In this document: positions 51,952-60,129 of the stretch, in pieces
Layout of the letters: the number at the start of each line of letters is the position of its first letter
Position numbering within the stretch: the stretch's first letter is position 1
Program-made: the position numbers and the translations under genes
Notes under the pieces: generated by a model
The model's input: only the letters and a program-made list of their open reading frames with translations
What the model was told of the DNA's origin: nothing
Databases searched by the model: none
NCBI GenBank assembly: GCA_039191215.1
Contig: JBCCXT010000015.1
Span: 3,395 to 67,394, forward strand
DNA from: HKCCE3408 sp039191215
GTDB taxonomy: Bacteria > Pseudomonadota > Alphaproteobacteria > Rhodobacterales > Rhodobacteraceae
Direction of reading: 5' to 3'
DNA length: 64,000 nt

Positions 51952-53093
51952 TGCTTCATCCCATCCCAGAAATTCTTCACCCGATCGAAAAACCCGCTTT
52001 CATTGGGGGTGTTGGACTGGGCGCAGCTATCCTCAAATTCGCGCAAAAGGTCTTTTTGATGGGCGTTGAGGTTCACCGGAGTCTCAACGGCAAGTTCGAT
52101 ATACATATCACCCTGGCCGCTGCCGCGAAGCGCCGGCATGCCTTTTGCGCGCAGACGCAGTTGCTTGCCCGATTGGGACCCTTCCGGCACGCGCACCAGC
52201 GACCGGCCACCGTCAATCGTGGGCACCTCGATCTCACCGCCAAGGGCCGCAGCGGTCATCGACACCGGAACACGGCAAAACAGGTCGATCCCCTCGCGTT
52301 TGAAGAGCGGGTGTTCATCGACTTCGATGAAAATGTAGAGGTCACCTGACGGGCCGCTGCGAAGTCCTGCCTCTCCCTCCCCCGACAGACGGATCCGGGT
52401 GCCGGTTTCCACGCCCGCGGGGATGTTGACGTTCAGCGCCTTTTCTTTGTTCTCGCGCCCCGCACCACCGCAGACCTTGCACGGGTTCTTGACGATCTGG
52501 CCCATGCCGGAGCAGGTCGGGCATGTCCGTTCGACCGTGAAAAAGCCCTGCTGGGCGCGAACCTTTCCCATGCCGGAGCAGGTTGGGCAATTGACCGGCT
52601 CTGCGCCGCCTTCGGCACCCGTGCCCGAACAATTGACACAGGTCACGGAGGTTGGGACGCGGATCGACTTGGTTAGACCCGAATACGCTTCTTCGAGACT
52701 GATCTGCAAGTTGTAGCGCAGGTCCGAGCCGCGCGCCGCCCGCGTCCGTCCGCCCTGGCGCTGGCCGCCCATGAAGTCGCCGAACAGATCTTCGAACACA
52801 TCCGAAAACGCCGATGCAAAATCACCCTGACCCGGTCCGCCCGCACGCGCACCGCCGGCCATGCCGCCGTCGAACGCGGCATGGCCAAAGCGGTCATAAG
52901 CTGCCTTTTTGTCGGCATCCTTCAGAACGTCATAGGCCTCGTTGACCTCTTTGAACTGTGTCTCGGCATCGGGATTGTCAGAATTGCGGTCAGGATGAAG
53001 CTCCTTGGCTTTCTTGCGAAAGGCCTTCTTGATCGCGTCGGTATCTGCGCCTTTGGTTACGCCTAGAACGTCGTAATAGTCGCGCTTTGCCAT
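51948..53093 (-). CDS. dnaJ: Chaperone DnaJ
   Basis: The Hsp40 co-chaperone of DnaK. The 381-residue protein has a J domain (about 4-70, with the HPD in ELHPDRNSDNP), a Gly-rich linker, a zinc domain with four C-x2-C-x-G-x-G repeats (for example CVNCSGTGAEGG, CPTCSGMGKV, CPTCSGMGQI, CKVCGGAGRE), and C-terminal substrate domains. It is the second gene after dnaK, 80 bp downstream with a hairpin in the gap. Confidence 0.97.
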   Translation of the reverse strand: MAKRDYYDVLGVTKGADTDAIKKAFRKKAKELHPDRNSDNPDAETQFKEVNEAYDVLKDADKKAAYDRFGHAAFDGGMAGGARAGGPGQGDFASAFSDVFEDLFGDFMGGQRQGGRTRAARGSDLRYNLQISLEEAYSGLTKSIRVPTSVTCVNCSGTGAEGGAEPVNCPTCSGMGKVRAQQGFFTVERTCPTCSGMGQIVKNPCKVCGGAGRENKEKALNVNIPAGVETGTRIRLSGEGEAGLRSGPSGDLYIFIEVDEHPLFKREGIDLFCRVPVSMTAAALGGEIEVPTIDGGRSLVRVPEGSQSGKQLRLRAKGMPALRGSGQGDMYIELAVETPVNLNAHQKDLLREFEDSCAQSNTPNESGFFDRVKNFWDGMKH

Positions 53094-53127
53094 CTTGTGT
53101 CCTTTCTGCCCCCTTTTAAATACCGGA

Positions 53128-53151
53128 ACCGGCCAGGTCGCCCTAGCCGGT
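53128..53151 (-). terminator. Weak hairpin in the dnaK-dnaJ gap
   Basis: A 6-bp stem ACCGGC / GCCGGT with a 12-base loop lies 22 bp downstream of the dnaK stop. It might attenuate dnaJ expression relative to dnaK or protect the dnaK message 3' end. The stem is short, so this is tentative. Confidence 0.3.
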
Positions 53152-53173
53152 CCGAGGGATCAGATGTCGCGCG

Positions 53174-55096
53174 TCACGCCCGGTCTTGGCGGTCTTCGTC
53201 GAGGTCCTCAAAATCAGCGTCAACGATGTCGTCGTCCACGCCCGAAGGCTCATCGGCACCCTCTGGCGCTTCTTCACCTGCAGCCTCAGCCTGGGCTTTG
53301 TAGATCGCCTCGCCAAGCTTCATGGCGGCTTCGGTCACGTTTTGGATGCCGCCTTTGATCTTGCCGGCATCTTCGGTGGCCATCTGCTCTTCGAGATTGC
53401 CAATCGCCAGCTCGATCGCTTCGATTGTCGCTGGGTCGACCTTATCGCCATGCTCTTCCATTGATTTCTTGGTCGAATGGATCAGGCTTTCGGCCTGGTT
53501 TTTGGCCTCGACAAGATCTTTCTTGGCCTTGTCTGCCTCGGCATTCTCTTCGGCCTCCTGAACCATGCGCTCGATATCGTCATCGCTCAGCCCGCCGGAG
53601 GCTTGGATCGTGATCTTCTGTTCCTTGCCGGTGCCTTTGTCCTTGGCGCTGACCGACACAATGCCGTTGGCGTCGATATCAAAGGTGACCTCAATCTGCG
53701 GCAGGCCCATCGGCGCGGGCGCAATGCCTTCAAGGTTGAACTGACCCAGCAGCTTGTTGTCGGACGCCATCTCCCGCTCACCCTGGGCCACGCGGATCGT
53801 CACGGCCGATTGGTTGTCTTCGGCGGTTGAGAAAATCTGCGACTTACGCGTCGGGATGGTGGTATTGCGGTCGATCAAGCGGGTGAAGACGCCGCCCTTG
53901 GTCTCGATGCCGAGGCTCAGCGGGGTGACGTCGAGAAGGACCACATCCTTGACATCGCCTTGCAGCACACCGGCTTGAATGGCCGCGCCCATGGCAACAA
54001 CTTCGTCCGGGTTCACGCCCTTATGGGGTTCCTTGCCGAAGAACTTGGTGACCTCTTCCATCACCTTGGGCATCCGGGTCATGCCGCCGACCAGGACAAC
54101 CTCGTCGATCTCGCCCTTTGACAGACCCGCATCCTTCAGGGCGGCCTGACACGGTTTCAGCGATTTGGCGATCAGATCGGAAACCAGGCTTTCCAGTTTC
54201 GCGCGTGTCAGCTTCATCACCATGTGAAGCGGCGCGCCATCGGAGCCCATGGAGATGAACGGTTGGTTGATCTCGGTCTGGCTGGAACTCGACAGCTCGA
54301 TCTTGGCTTTCTCAGCCGCTTCCTTCAGCCGCTGAAGCGCCATCTTGTCTTTGGTCAGATCGACGCCGTGTTCCTTTTTGAACTCATCAGCCAGATAGGT
54401 GACGATCCGCATGTCGAAATCTTCACCACCCAGGAACGTGTCGCCATTGGTGGATTTGACCTCAAAAAGCCCGTCGTCGATTTCCAGGATGGAGATATCG
54501 AAGGTGCCACCGCCAAGGTCATAGACCGCGATGGTCTTGGACTGGCCTTCTTTGTCCAAACCATAGGCCAGAGCCGCCGCCGTCGGTTCATTGATGATCC
54601 GCAAGACCTCAAGGCCGGAGATTTTGCCGGCGTCTTTGGTCGCCTGGCGCTGTGCGTCGTTGAAATAGGCAGGCACCGTGATCACCGCCTGGGTCACGTC
54701 CTCACCCAAATAAGCTTCCGCGGTCTCTTTCATCTTGGTAAGGATCTGCGCCGAGATCTGCGCCGGCGAATACTTCTCGCCCTTCACCTCAACCCAAGCA
54801 TCGCCGTTGCCGCCATTCACGATGGCATAGGGGACAAGCTTTTTGTCTTTCTCGACCTCAGCATCATCGTAGCGGCGGCCAATCAGACGCTTGACCGCAA
54901 AGACGGTGTTGTCGGGGTTGGTGACGGCTTGCCGCTTGGCCGGTTGTCCGACCAGACGTTCATCATCGGTATACGCGACGATGGACGGGGTGGTCCGTGC
55001 GCCTTCGGAGTTTTCGATCACCCGCGGCTGGCTGCCATCCATGATGGCGACGCAGGAATTGGTTGTGCCAAGGTCGATGCCAATGACTTTAGCCAT
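53174..55096 (-). CDS. dnaK: Molecular chaperone DnaK (Hsp70)
   Basis: The 640-residue Hsp70. It has the ATPase domain (VIGIDLGTTNSCVAIMDG; VYDLGGGTFDISILEI; VVLVGGMTRMPKV), the substrate-binding domain (LLDVTPLSLGIETKGG) and a C-terminal lid ending in an acidic tail with DADFEDLDEDRQDRA. dnaJ follows. The upstream region has a possible RpoH promoter with the same spacing as that of hslV. Confidence 0.98.
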   Translation of the reverse strand: MAKVIGIDLGTTNSCVAIMDGSQPRVIENSEGARTTPSIVAYTDDERLVGQPAKRQAVTNPDNTVFAVKRLIGRRYDDAEVEKDKKLVPYAIVNGGNGDAWVEVKGEKYSPAQISAQILTKMKETAEAYLGEDVTQAVITVPAYFNDAQRQATKDAGKISGLEVLRIINEPTAAALAYGLDKEGQSKTIAVYDLGGGTFDISILEIDDGLFEVKSTNGDTFLGGEDFDMRIVTYLADEFKKEHGVDLTKDKMALQRLKEAAEKAKIELSSSSQTEINQPFISMGSDGAPLHMVMKLTRAKLESLVSDLIAKSLKPCQAALKDAGLSKGEIDEVVLVGGMTRMPKVMEEVTKFFGKEPHKGVNPDEVVAMGAAIQAGVLQGDVKDVVLLDVTPLSLGIETKGGVFTRLIDRNTTIPTRKSQIFSTAEDNQSAVTIRVAQGEREMASDNKLLGQFNLEGIAPAPMGLPQIEVTFDIDANGIVSVSAKDKGTGKEQKITIQASGGLSDDDIERMVQEAEENAEADKAKKDLVEAKNQAESLIHSTKKSMEEHGDKVDPATIEAIELAIGNLEEQMATEDAGKIKGGIQNVTEAAMKLGEAIYKAQAEAAGEEAPEGADEPSGVDDDIVDADFEDLDEDRQDRA

Positions 55097-55214
55097 GGTT
55101 TCCTAGTTCCTTCTCATCAGCGAACTGGGGCGCGCCGGTCCTGTTCGGCCCCGGCACAGGCCCTCGATTGTGACTGGTCAGAGCAGGAGGCTGCGCCTGA
55201 CATGTTCGGGGGGT

Positions 55215-55243
55215 ATATCAGGAGGGGGCGGTGACCCTGCAAG
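55215..55243 (-). promoter_or_regulatory. Possible RpoH (heat-shock) promoter of dnaK
   Basis: On the minus strand, CTTG (55243-55240) and CTGATAT (55221-55215) are separated by 18 bases, one mismatch from the alphaproteobacterial sigma-32 consensus. It lies about 120 bp before the dnaK ATG. Confidence 0.4.
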
Positions 55244-55276
55244 CGCCGGGATGGCATTGTATAGAAAGGCGGATCG

Positions 55277-55888
55277 ATGAAGTTGGAATCTGGTCTGGAG
55301 ATCCGCGGCGCGCGCATCTATCCCGGCTGGCTTGATCCGGCCGCGCAGGCTGAGATGGCCGCGCAGATTGCGGCAGCCCTGGACCAAGCACCGTTGGTTC
55401 AACCGGTGACGCCGCGTGGCCAGAAGATGAGCGTTCGGATGAGTGCCGCCGGCGCGTTTGGCTGGATCACTGATCGGGCGGGGTATCGGTACGAGCCGCA
55501 CCATCCGAGCGGTGTCGCCTGGCCGCCAATCCCGGCCACGGTTTTGGCTGTATGGCAGGCGCTTTGCCCGGATGCCCGGCCGCCGGAATGCTGTTTGATC
55601 AATCACTATGAGACCGGCGCCCGCATGGGTCTGCATCAAGACCGCGATGAGGCGGATTTTACTCAGCCGGTCCTGTCGATCTCGCTTGGCGATGACGCGT
55701 TGTTTCGGATCGGCAATGAGACGCGCGGCGGCAAGACCGAAAGCGTCTGGCTGCGATCGGGCGATGTGGTGGTCATGGGTAACGACGCAAGGTTGCTATA
55801 CCACGGTGTGGATCGGATCCGCACGGGCACAAGCCGCGTCTGGCCCGAAGGTGGGCGCATCAACCTGACCTTGCGCGTTGTAAGCTAA
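55277..55888 (+). CDS. alkB: Alpha-ketoglutarate-dependent dioxygenase AlkB
   Basis: AlkB repairs 1-methyladenine and 3-methylcytosine in DNA by oxidative demethylation. The 203-residue protein has the iron ligands His-x-Asp in MGLHQDRDEADF and the distal His in LLYHGVDRIRTG, plus Arg residues in the 2-oxoglutarate site (GGRINLTLR). It lies divergent from dnaK and overlaps the SH3 gene tail to tail by 4 bases. Confidence 0.93.
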   Translation: MKLESGLEIRGARIYPGWLDPAAQAEMAAQIAAALDQAPLVQPVTPRGQKMSVRMSAAGAFGWITDRAGYRYEPHHPSGVAWPPIPATVLAVWQALCPDARPPECCLINHYETGARMGLHQDRDEADFTQPVLSISLGDDALFRIGNETRGGKTESVWLRSGDVVVMGNDARLLYHGVDRIRTGTSRVWPEGGRINLTLRVVS

Positions 55889-56487
55889 GGCGCAATTGAG
55901 CAACAGCCTTGCATGATCTGGGTTTGGGCTGCGTCGCGGATGAGTGTCGCGCCCAGCCCATAAGCGCGATCCGACATCCCGTCAGAGCAGCTGCGTTGGG
56001 TGATTAAGGCCGTGACCCTGTTGGCGGCATCGGCTTCAAACCGAGCAGCCATCATATCGGGCACATGCACCGAAGGGCCCTGTTCGCTTTGCGTGTAACG
56101 ACGCGCGCCGATTTCGGGGTCCTGCCATGAGGCCGTGGCGCCGTTGACATGCAGCAGCCAAAACGGCTCCGAGCCGAAGCACGCATACCGTTCCGGCATG
56201 CCGCCCTGCCAATCCGGGCCTGTGCGGGTCATGAACTGCGGCGACACCCAGCCGATCCCTTCGCCGAGATTGACCCGCAGCCAGCCTGTCTCAGCCGCTT
56301 CGCCGGTCACCTCGATTTCCGTCTGAAACGGCCCAAATGCGCCGAATATCGGGTGGTTTGCGCCCGGGCCCTGGCGGATGTTCAGGACATCGTCCCGCGC
56401 CACGCCCGAGACATCGTAGAGCGCGGGAAACCCTTCAGCCAGCACCGCCCAAGGCCAAAGCACCAGGGCGGCCACCAGCCATTTCAC
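55885..56487 (-). CDS. Exported SH3-domain protein
   Basis: A 200-residue protein starting with GTG (VKWLVAALVLWPWAVLAEG), which is a clear signal peptide. A bacterial SH3 domain follows (about 28-85: VLNIRQGPGANHPIFGAF ... GWVSPQFM), then a Cys-containing C-terminal region (ERYACFGSEPFWLLHVNG, SCSDGMSDRAYG, QGCCSIAP) like the DUF of COG3650 lipoprotein-type proteins. It is probably periplasmic. The GTG start overlaps the permease stop (GTGA), implying coupling. Confidence 0.82.
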   Translation of the reverse strand: MKWLVAALVLWPWAVLAEGFPALYDVSGVARDDVLNIRQGPGANHPIFGAFGPFQTEIEVTGEAAETGWLRVNLGEGIGWVSPQFMTRTGPDWQGGMPERYACFGSEPFWLLHVNGATASWQDPEIGARRYTQSEQGPSVHVPDMMAARFEADAANRVTALITQRSCSDGMSDRAYGLGATLIRDAAQTQIMQGCCSIAP

Positions 56488-57305
56488 CTGCGCGCGCCCC
56501 AACTGGCTGAGACATAGCGGCGCGTGACATGTTCGCCGACAAAGCCAAGCAATGTCAGTGCCATGCATAGATAAAGCGGGTATTGCCAGTTTGTGTAATG
56601 CGGAAAGTAGTTCACGAAGGTGAAGCCGCGTGCCTGATCGATGGCATGAAACAGCGGATTCCAGGAAAACATCGCGACCATGTTTGCGCCGATCATGTTG
56701 GCCAAAAACATCTTACCTGAGGCAATCATGTTCGCCCGGCTCCAAATCGTTTGGATCAGATTGACCACATCCGGCATCCAGGGCCGGGCGGCCAGCAGCA
56801 CCAAGCCAACGGCGATCCCGGAATACCAGGCCAGCAGATACATCGCAAAAGCACCGGCCCAGTCATCGATCACCACAGGCTCCAACAACATGTGCACGAA
56901 GAACAAAATCACAAACAGCGCAAGCGTCTGCTGGTAGAGCACCTGCAAAGCGGCCGACAGGATGGCCACCAGTGTATTCATCGGCGCGTGCTGCATCATC
57001 GCTGAAGCCGGGCCTTCCGCGCTCATAACAGCCATCAGCGCCTTAATATGCGTCAGATAAAGGAAAATCCCGGTCAGCAGGTAAACGATGAAGTTGCCGC
57101 GTACGGCTGCGCCGCGCAAACCCAGAACCGCGAACATCACGTAAAAAGCGGCCACAAAAAGTGCCGCCTGAAGGATGTTCATGACCAGGCCAATCATAGC
57201 ATTGGCATGGCCCTGGCGCACCTTGCGCACCGCCGTCAGATAGGTCAGCTCGCACAGCGAAAAGAAGACCGTTAGATTTGACCGCCGCCGGCGGGCTTCA
57301 AACAT
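56484..57305 (-). CDS. ABC-2 type polysaccharide export permease (KpsM-like), without adjacent ATPase
   Basis: A 273-residue inner-membrane protein of the ABC-2 transporter permease family for capsule or O-antigen. The ATG at 57305 (MFEARRRRSNLTVFFSLCEL) is chosen; then about six helices, with the typical MIGLVMNILQAALFVAAFYVMF and a periplasmic stretch, ending TNWQYPLYLCMALTLLGFVGEHVTRRY. No cognate KpsT-type ATPase or other transport gene is next to it. It precedes the SH3 gene on the minus strand and is divergent from cysQ. Confidence 0.85.
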   Translation of the reverse strand: MFEARRRRSNLTVFFSLCELTYLTAVRKVRQGHANAMIGLVMNILQAALFVAAFYVMFAVLGLRGAAVRGNFIVYLLTGIFLYLTHIKALMAVMSAEGPASAMMQHAPMNTLVAILSAALQVLYQQTLALFVILFFVHMLLEPVVIDDWAGAFAMYLLAWYSGIAVGLVLLAARPWMPDVVNLIQTIWSRANMIASGKMFLANMIGANMVAMFSWNPLFHAIDQARGFTFVNYFPHYTNWQYPLYLCMALTLLGFVGEHVTRRYVSASWGARR

Positions 57306-57423
57306 GAGGGCAGCCTTTATCCTTGGGGTGCGGGCCTTGCCGTTTCGATTGCGATAGAAGATAACGACCGCAGCGTTAACGATCAATCAAGCCCGGGCCC
57401 GTGATCGGCGGAGGAGTGCCGTT

Positions 57424-58221
57424 TTGGACTATGAACGTCTTGTTTCAACCTTCCGAAGCCTGTCGATCGAAGCCGGGGCAAAGATCATGGAGATCTATGA
57501 GCGGGCCGATATGGGCGTCGACGCAAAGGCGGATGCAAGCCCGGTCACTGATGCGGACCGCGCGGCCGATGCCCTGATCTCGCAAGGTTTGAAGGCGGAA
57601 TTTCCGGACATTACTCTGGTGACTGAAGAACAGTCGCATAGCCATTCTGAGGTCGCAGACGTGTTTATCATCGTCGATCCGCTGGATGGCACGAAAGAGT
57701 TCATTCAGCGCCGCGGTGATTTCACAGTCAATATTGCGCTGGTTGAAAACGGTGTGCCGACCCGCGGAGTGGTTTTTGCCCCGGCCAAATCGCGGCTTTT
57801 TTATACCGATGCGGCCGGTCAAAGCGTCGAAGAAACCGGGCCGTTTTTGGCGGAAAGCGCCGGTGCCACCGCGCCGATCACGGTATCGGCGCCTGATAGT
57901 GGCGCGCTTCGGGTTGTCGCTTCAAAATCGCACCGTGACAAGGCGACCGATGACTACATCTCAAAATATGCCACCGCGGATCTGAAAAGCGCGGGCTCGT
58001 CGCTGAAATTTTGCCTTGTTGCCACCGGAGAGGCCGATTTCTACCCGCGCCTGGGCCCGACGATGGAATGGGACACAGCCGCCGGTGACGCGGTGTTGCG
58101 CGGCGCGGGCGGCCAAGTTGTGACTTTCGAGGACCACCAGACCTTCACCTATGGCAAGCCCGACTACCGCAATGGCTCTTTCATCGCCACCGCGCCGGGC
58201 GTCGACCTCAAAGTCCCGTAG
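57424..58221 (+). CDS. cysQ: 3'(2'),5'-bisphosphate nucleotidase CysQ
   Basis: CysQ dephosphorylates 3'-phosphoadenosine 5'-phosphate (PAP), a by-product of sulfate assimilation and of PAPS-dependent sulfotransferases. The 265-residue inositol-monophosphatase-fold protein has DPLDGTKEFIQRRGDF (metal site) and EWDTAAGDAVLRGAGG. It begins with TTG, with GGAGG 10 bases upstream. A sulfotransferase gene starts at the end of this same segment, which would make PAP. The stop codon lies 6 bases before the best kdsB start, in the same frame. Confidence 0.92.
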   Translation: MDYERLVSTFRSLSIEAGAKIMEIYERADMGVDAKADASPVTDADRAADALISQGLKAEFPDITLVTEEQSHSHSEVADVFIIVDPLDGTKEFIQRRGDFTVNIALVENGVPTRGVVFAPAKSRLFYTDAAGQSVEETGPFLAESAGATAPITVSAPDSGALRVVASKSHRDKATDDYISKYATADLKSAGSSLKFCLVATGEADFYPRLGPTMEWDTAAGDAVLRGAGGQVVTFEDHQTFTYGKPDYRNGSFIATAPGVDLKVP

Positions 58222-58227
58222 GCCCAC

Positions 58228-59028
58228 ATCTCGGTCATTTGCGTCATACCGGCGCGTTACGCGTCAAGCCGCTATCCGGGCAAGCCGTTGGCAATGCTGC
58301 GCGGCGCCACGGGTGAGGCGCGCAGCCTGATCGAACGCAGCTGGCAGGCAGCCCAAGAAGTTGCTGCCTTCGACAGGGTCATCATTGCGACCGACGATGC
58401 GCGCATCGCATCGGCAGCCACGGCTTTTGGCGCCGAGATCGCCATGACGTCGTCTGCGGCCCAAAATGGCACGGAGCGCTGCGCTGAGGTGCTTTCGCAA
58501 TTGCCGCAAGAGCCGGAAATGGTGGTTAACCTGCAAGGGGATGCGCCGCTGACGCCGCCTTGGTTTTTGTCCGATCTGGTCTCCGGCCTGCGCCGCTCGC
58601 CCAGCTTTGATGTCGCGACGCCGGTTCTGGAATGTGACGGCGAAACGCTTGCGGCATTTAAGGCCGACCGCGCCGCCGACCGCGTCGGCGGCACAATGGC
58701 GGTCTTCACCACCACCAACCAAGCACTTTATTTCTCAAAGGAAGTCATACCCTTCACCCGAGCATTGGCGGCTGACGCGCCGCGCACGCCGGTCTTTCAT
58801 CATGTCGGCGTCTATGCCTACAGGCCCGGCGCGCTGGCCGCCTATCCGACGCTTGCCGCCGGTCCGCTTGAGCGTGAAGAAGGGTTGGAGCAATTGCGGT
58901 TCCTCGAACATGGCATACCCGTTATGTGCGTGGAAGTTGACGCAAGGGGCCGCAAATTCTGGGAATTGAATAATCCTTCTGATACTCCGAGAATCGAAGC
59001 AATGATGCGTGATATGGCTATGCCGTAG
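58228..59028 (+). CDS. kdsB: 3-deoxy-manno-octulosonate cytidylyltransferase (CMP-Kdo synthetase), non-standard start
   Basis: KdsB activates Kdo for lipopolysaccharide inner core. The essential N-terminal nucleotide-binding motif, here ISVICVIPARYASSRYPGKP, is encoded from 58228 to about 58287, but no ATG, GTG or TTG occurs upstream of it: the frame opens right after the in-frame TAG of cysQ (58219). The first TTG at 58288 would cut off the motif. The best guess is initiation at ATC (58228), with AGG 5 bases upstream, or ATT (58237). The rest, including VVNLQGDAPLTPPWFLSDLV and FWELNNPSDTPRIEAM, looks intact. Confidence 0.85.
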   Translation: MSVICVIPARYASSRYPGKPLAMLRGATGEARSLIERSWQAAQEVAAFDRVIIATDDARIASAATAFGAEIAMTSSAAQNGTERCAEVLSQLPQEPEMVVNLQGDAPLTPPWFLSDLVSGLRRSPSFDVATPVLECDGETLAAFKADRAADRVGGTMAVFTTTNQALYFSKEVIPFTRALAADAPRTPVFHHVGVYAYRPGALAAYPTLAAGPLEREEGLEQLRFLEHGIPVMCVEVDARGRKFWELNNPSDTPRIEAMMRDMAMP

Positions 59029-59231
59029 GCGAAGTGACCGGACATGCGAGTTTTGTGCACAATCCGCTTGCCAGTCTTAGAATTGTCCAGTTTAGGGCTA
59101 ACTCCTGCCCCGTCGCAGGATGATGACCCAATTGTGCAATTTCGCGCTCCGGGGGCGCATGCCAAGACTTTTCGCGCGTGCCAGCGGCTGACCATCCGCC
59201 AAAGCATGATGCAAGACCGATAGGAGCCGTT

Positions 59232-60125
59232 ATGAAAAAGCGAGTAACCAAAGCGATCTTTCCGGTTGCAGGGCTTGGAACGCGCTTTTTGCCCGCCACC
59301 AAGTCGATCCCAAAAGAGATCATGACGCTGGTTGACCGCCCGCTTATTCAATACGCCATCGATGAGGCCCGCGCCGCCGGGATCAAGGAATTTATCTTTG
59401 TCACGTCGCGCGGAAAATCCGCGCTAGAGGATTATTTCGACAACGCGCCTGAACTAGAGATGACACTGCGCAAGAAGGGCAAGAAAGACATCCTTTCGAT
59501 GCTCAAGCAGACCAATATGGACAGCGGCGCAATTGCTTACGTTCGCCAGACAAAACCCTTGGGTCTGGGCCACGCGGTCTGGTGCGCGCGGCGCATGCTT
59601 GGCAACGAGCCCTTCGCCGTGATCCTGCCCGACGATGTTATCGCAGCCGAAACGCCCTGCCTGCAGCAGATGGTCGAGGCGCATGCCGAGACGGGCGGGA
59701 ACATGGTCGCGGCGATGGAAGTGCCCGACAGTATGATCTCGTCTTACGGCGTGCTCGACGTGAAAGAGGATATGGGCTCGGTTGTGTCCGTCAAAGGCAT
59801 GATCGAAAAGCCCGAGAAGGGAAAAGCGCCCTCCAATCTGGCCGTGATCGGGCGTTATATCCTGTCGCCGCAGGTGATGACAAATCTCAACAAGAAGAAG
59901 GCCGGTGCTGGGGGAGAGATCCAGCTGACCGACGCGATTGCCCGGGAAATCGGCGAAAGTGACAATGTCTATGGCTTCCGATTCCGCGGCCAGCGGTTTG
60001 ACTGCGGCTCCAAAGCCGGTTTCCTGCAGGCGACCGTGGCTTTCGGCCTTGCGCGCGACGATCTGCGCGACGAGTTTGGCGATTTTCTAAACGAGATGGC
60101 CGCGCTTCGCAGCGCGGCGGAGTGA
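59232..60125 (+). CDS. galU: UTP-glucose-1-phosphate uridylyltransferase
   Basis: GalU makes UDP-glucose for surface polysaccharides. From the ATG at 59232 (MKKRVTKAIFPVAGLGTRFL) it has 297 residues. The signature GLGTRFLPATKSIPKEIM and GEIQLTDAIA are present. About 200 bp of gene-free DNA lies before it. It is followed almost directly by two glycosyltransferases. Confidence 0.96.
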   Translation: MKKRVTKAIFPVAGLGTRFLPATKSIPKEIMTLVDRPLIQYAIDEARAAGIKEFIFVTSRGKSALEDYFDNAPELEMTLRKKGKKDILSMLKQTNMDSGAIAYVRQTKPLGLGHAVWCARRMLGNEPFAVILPDDVIAAETPCLQQMVEAHAETGGNMVAAMEVPDSMISSYGVLDVKEDMGSVVSVKGMIEKPEKGKAPSNLAVIGRYILSPQVMTNLNKKKAGAGGEIQLTDAIAREIGESDNVYGFRFRGQRFDCGSKAGFLQATVAFGLARDDLRDEFGDFLNEMAALRSAAE

Positions 60126-60129
60126 GCGT

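Noticed and set aside
54224..55234. A 336-codon open frame antisense to dnaK
   Set aside because: A known kind of spurious antisense frame of dnaK in high-GC genomes; no supporting motif.
58288..59028. kdsB starting at TTG 58288
   Set aside because: This would remove the VIPARYASSRYPGKP nucleotide-binding motif that is encoded in frame just upstream.
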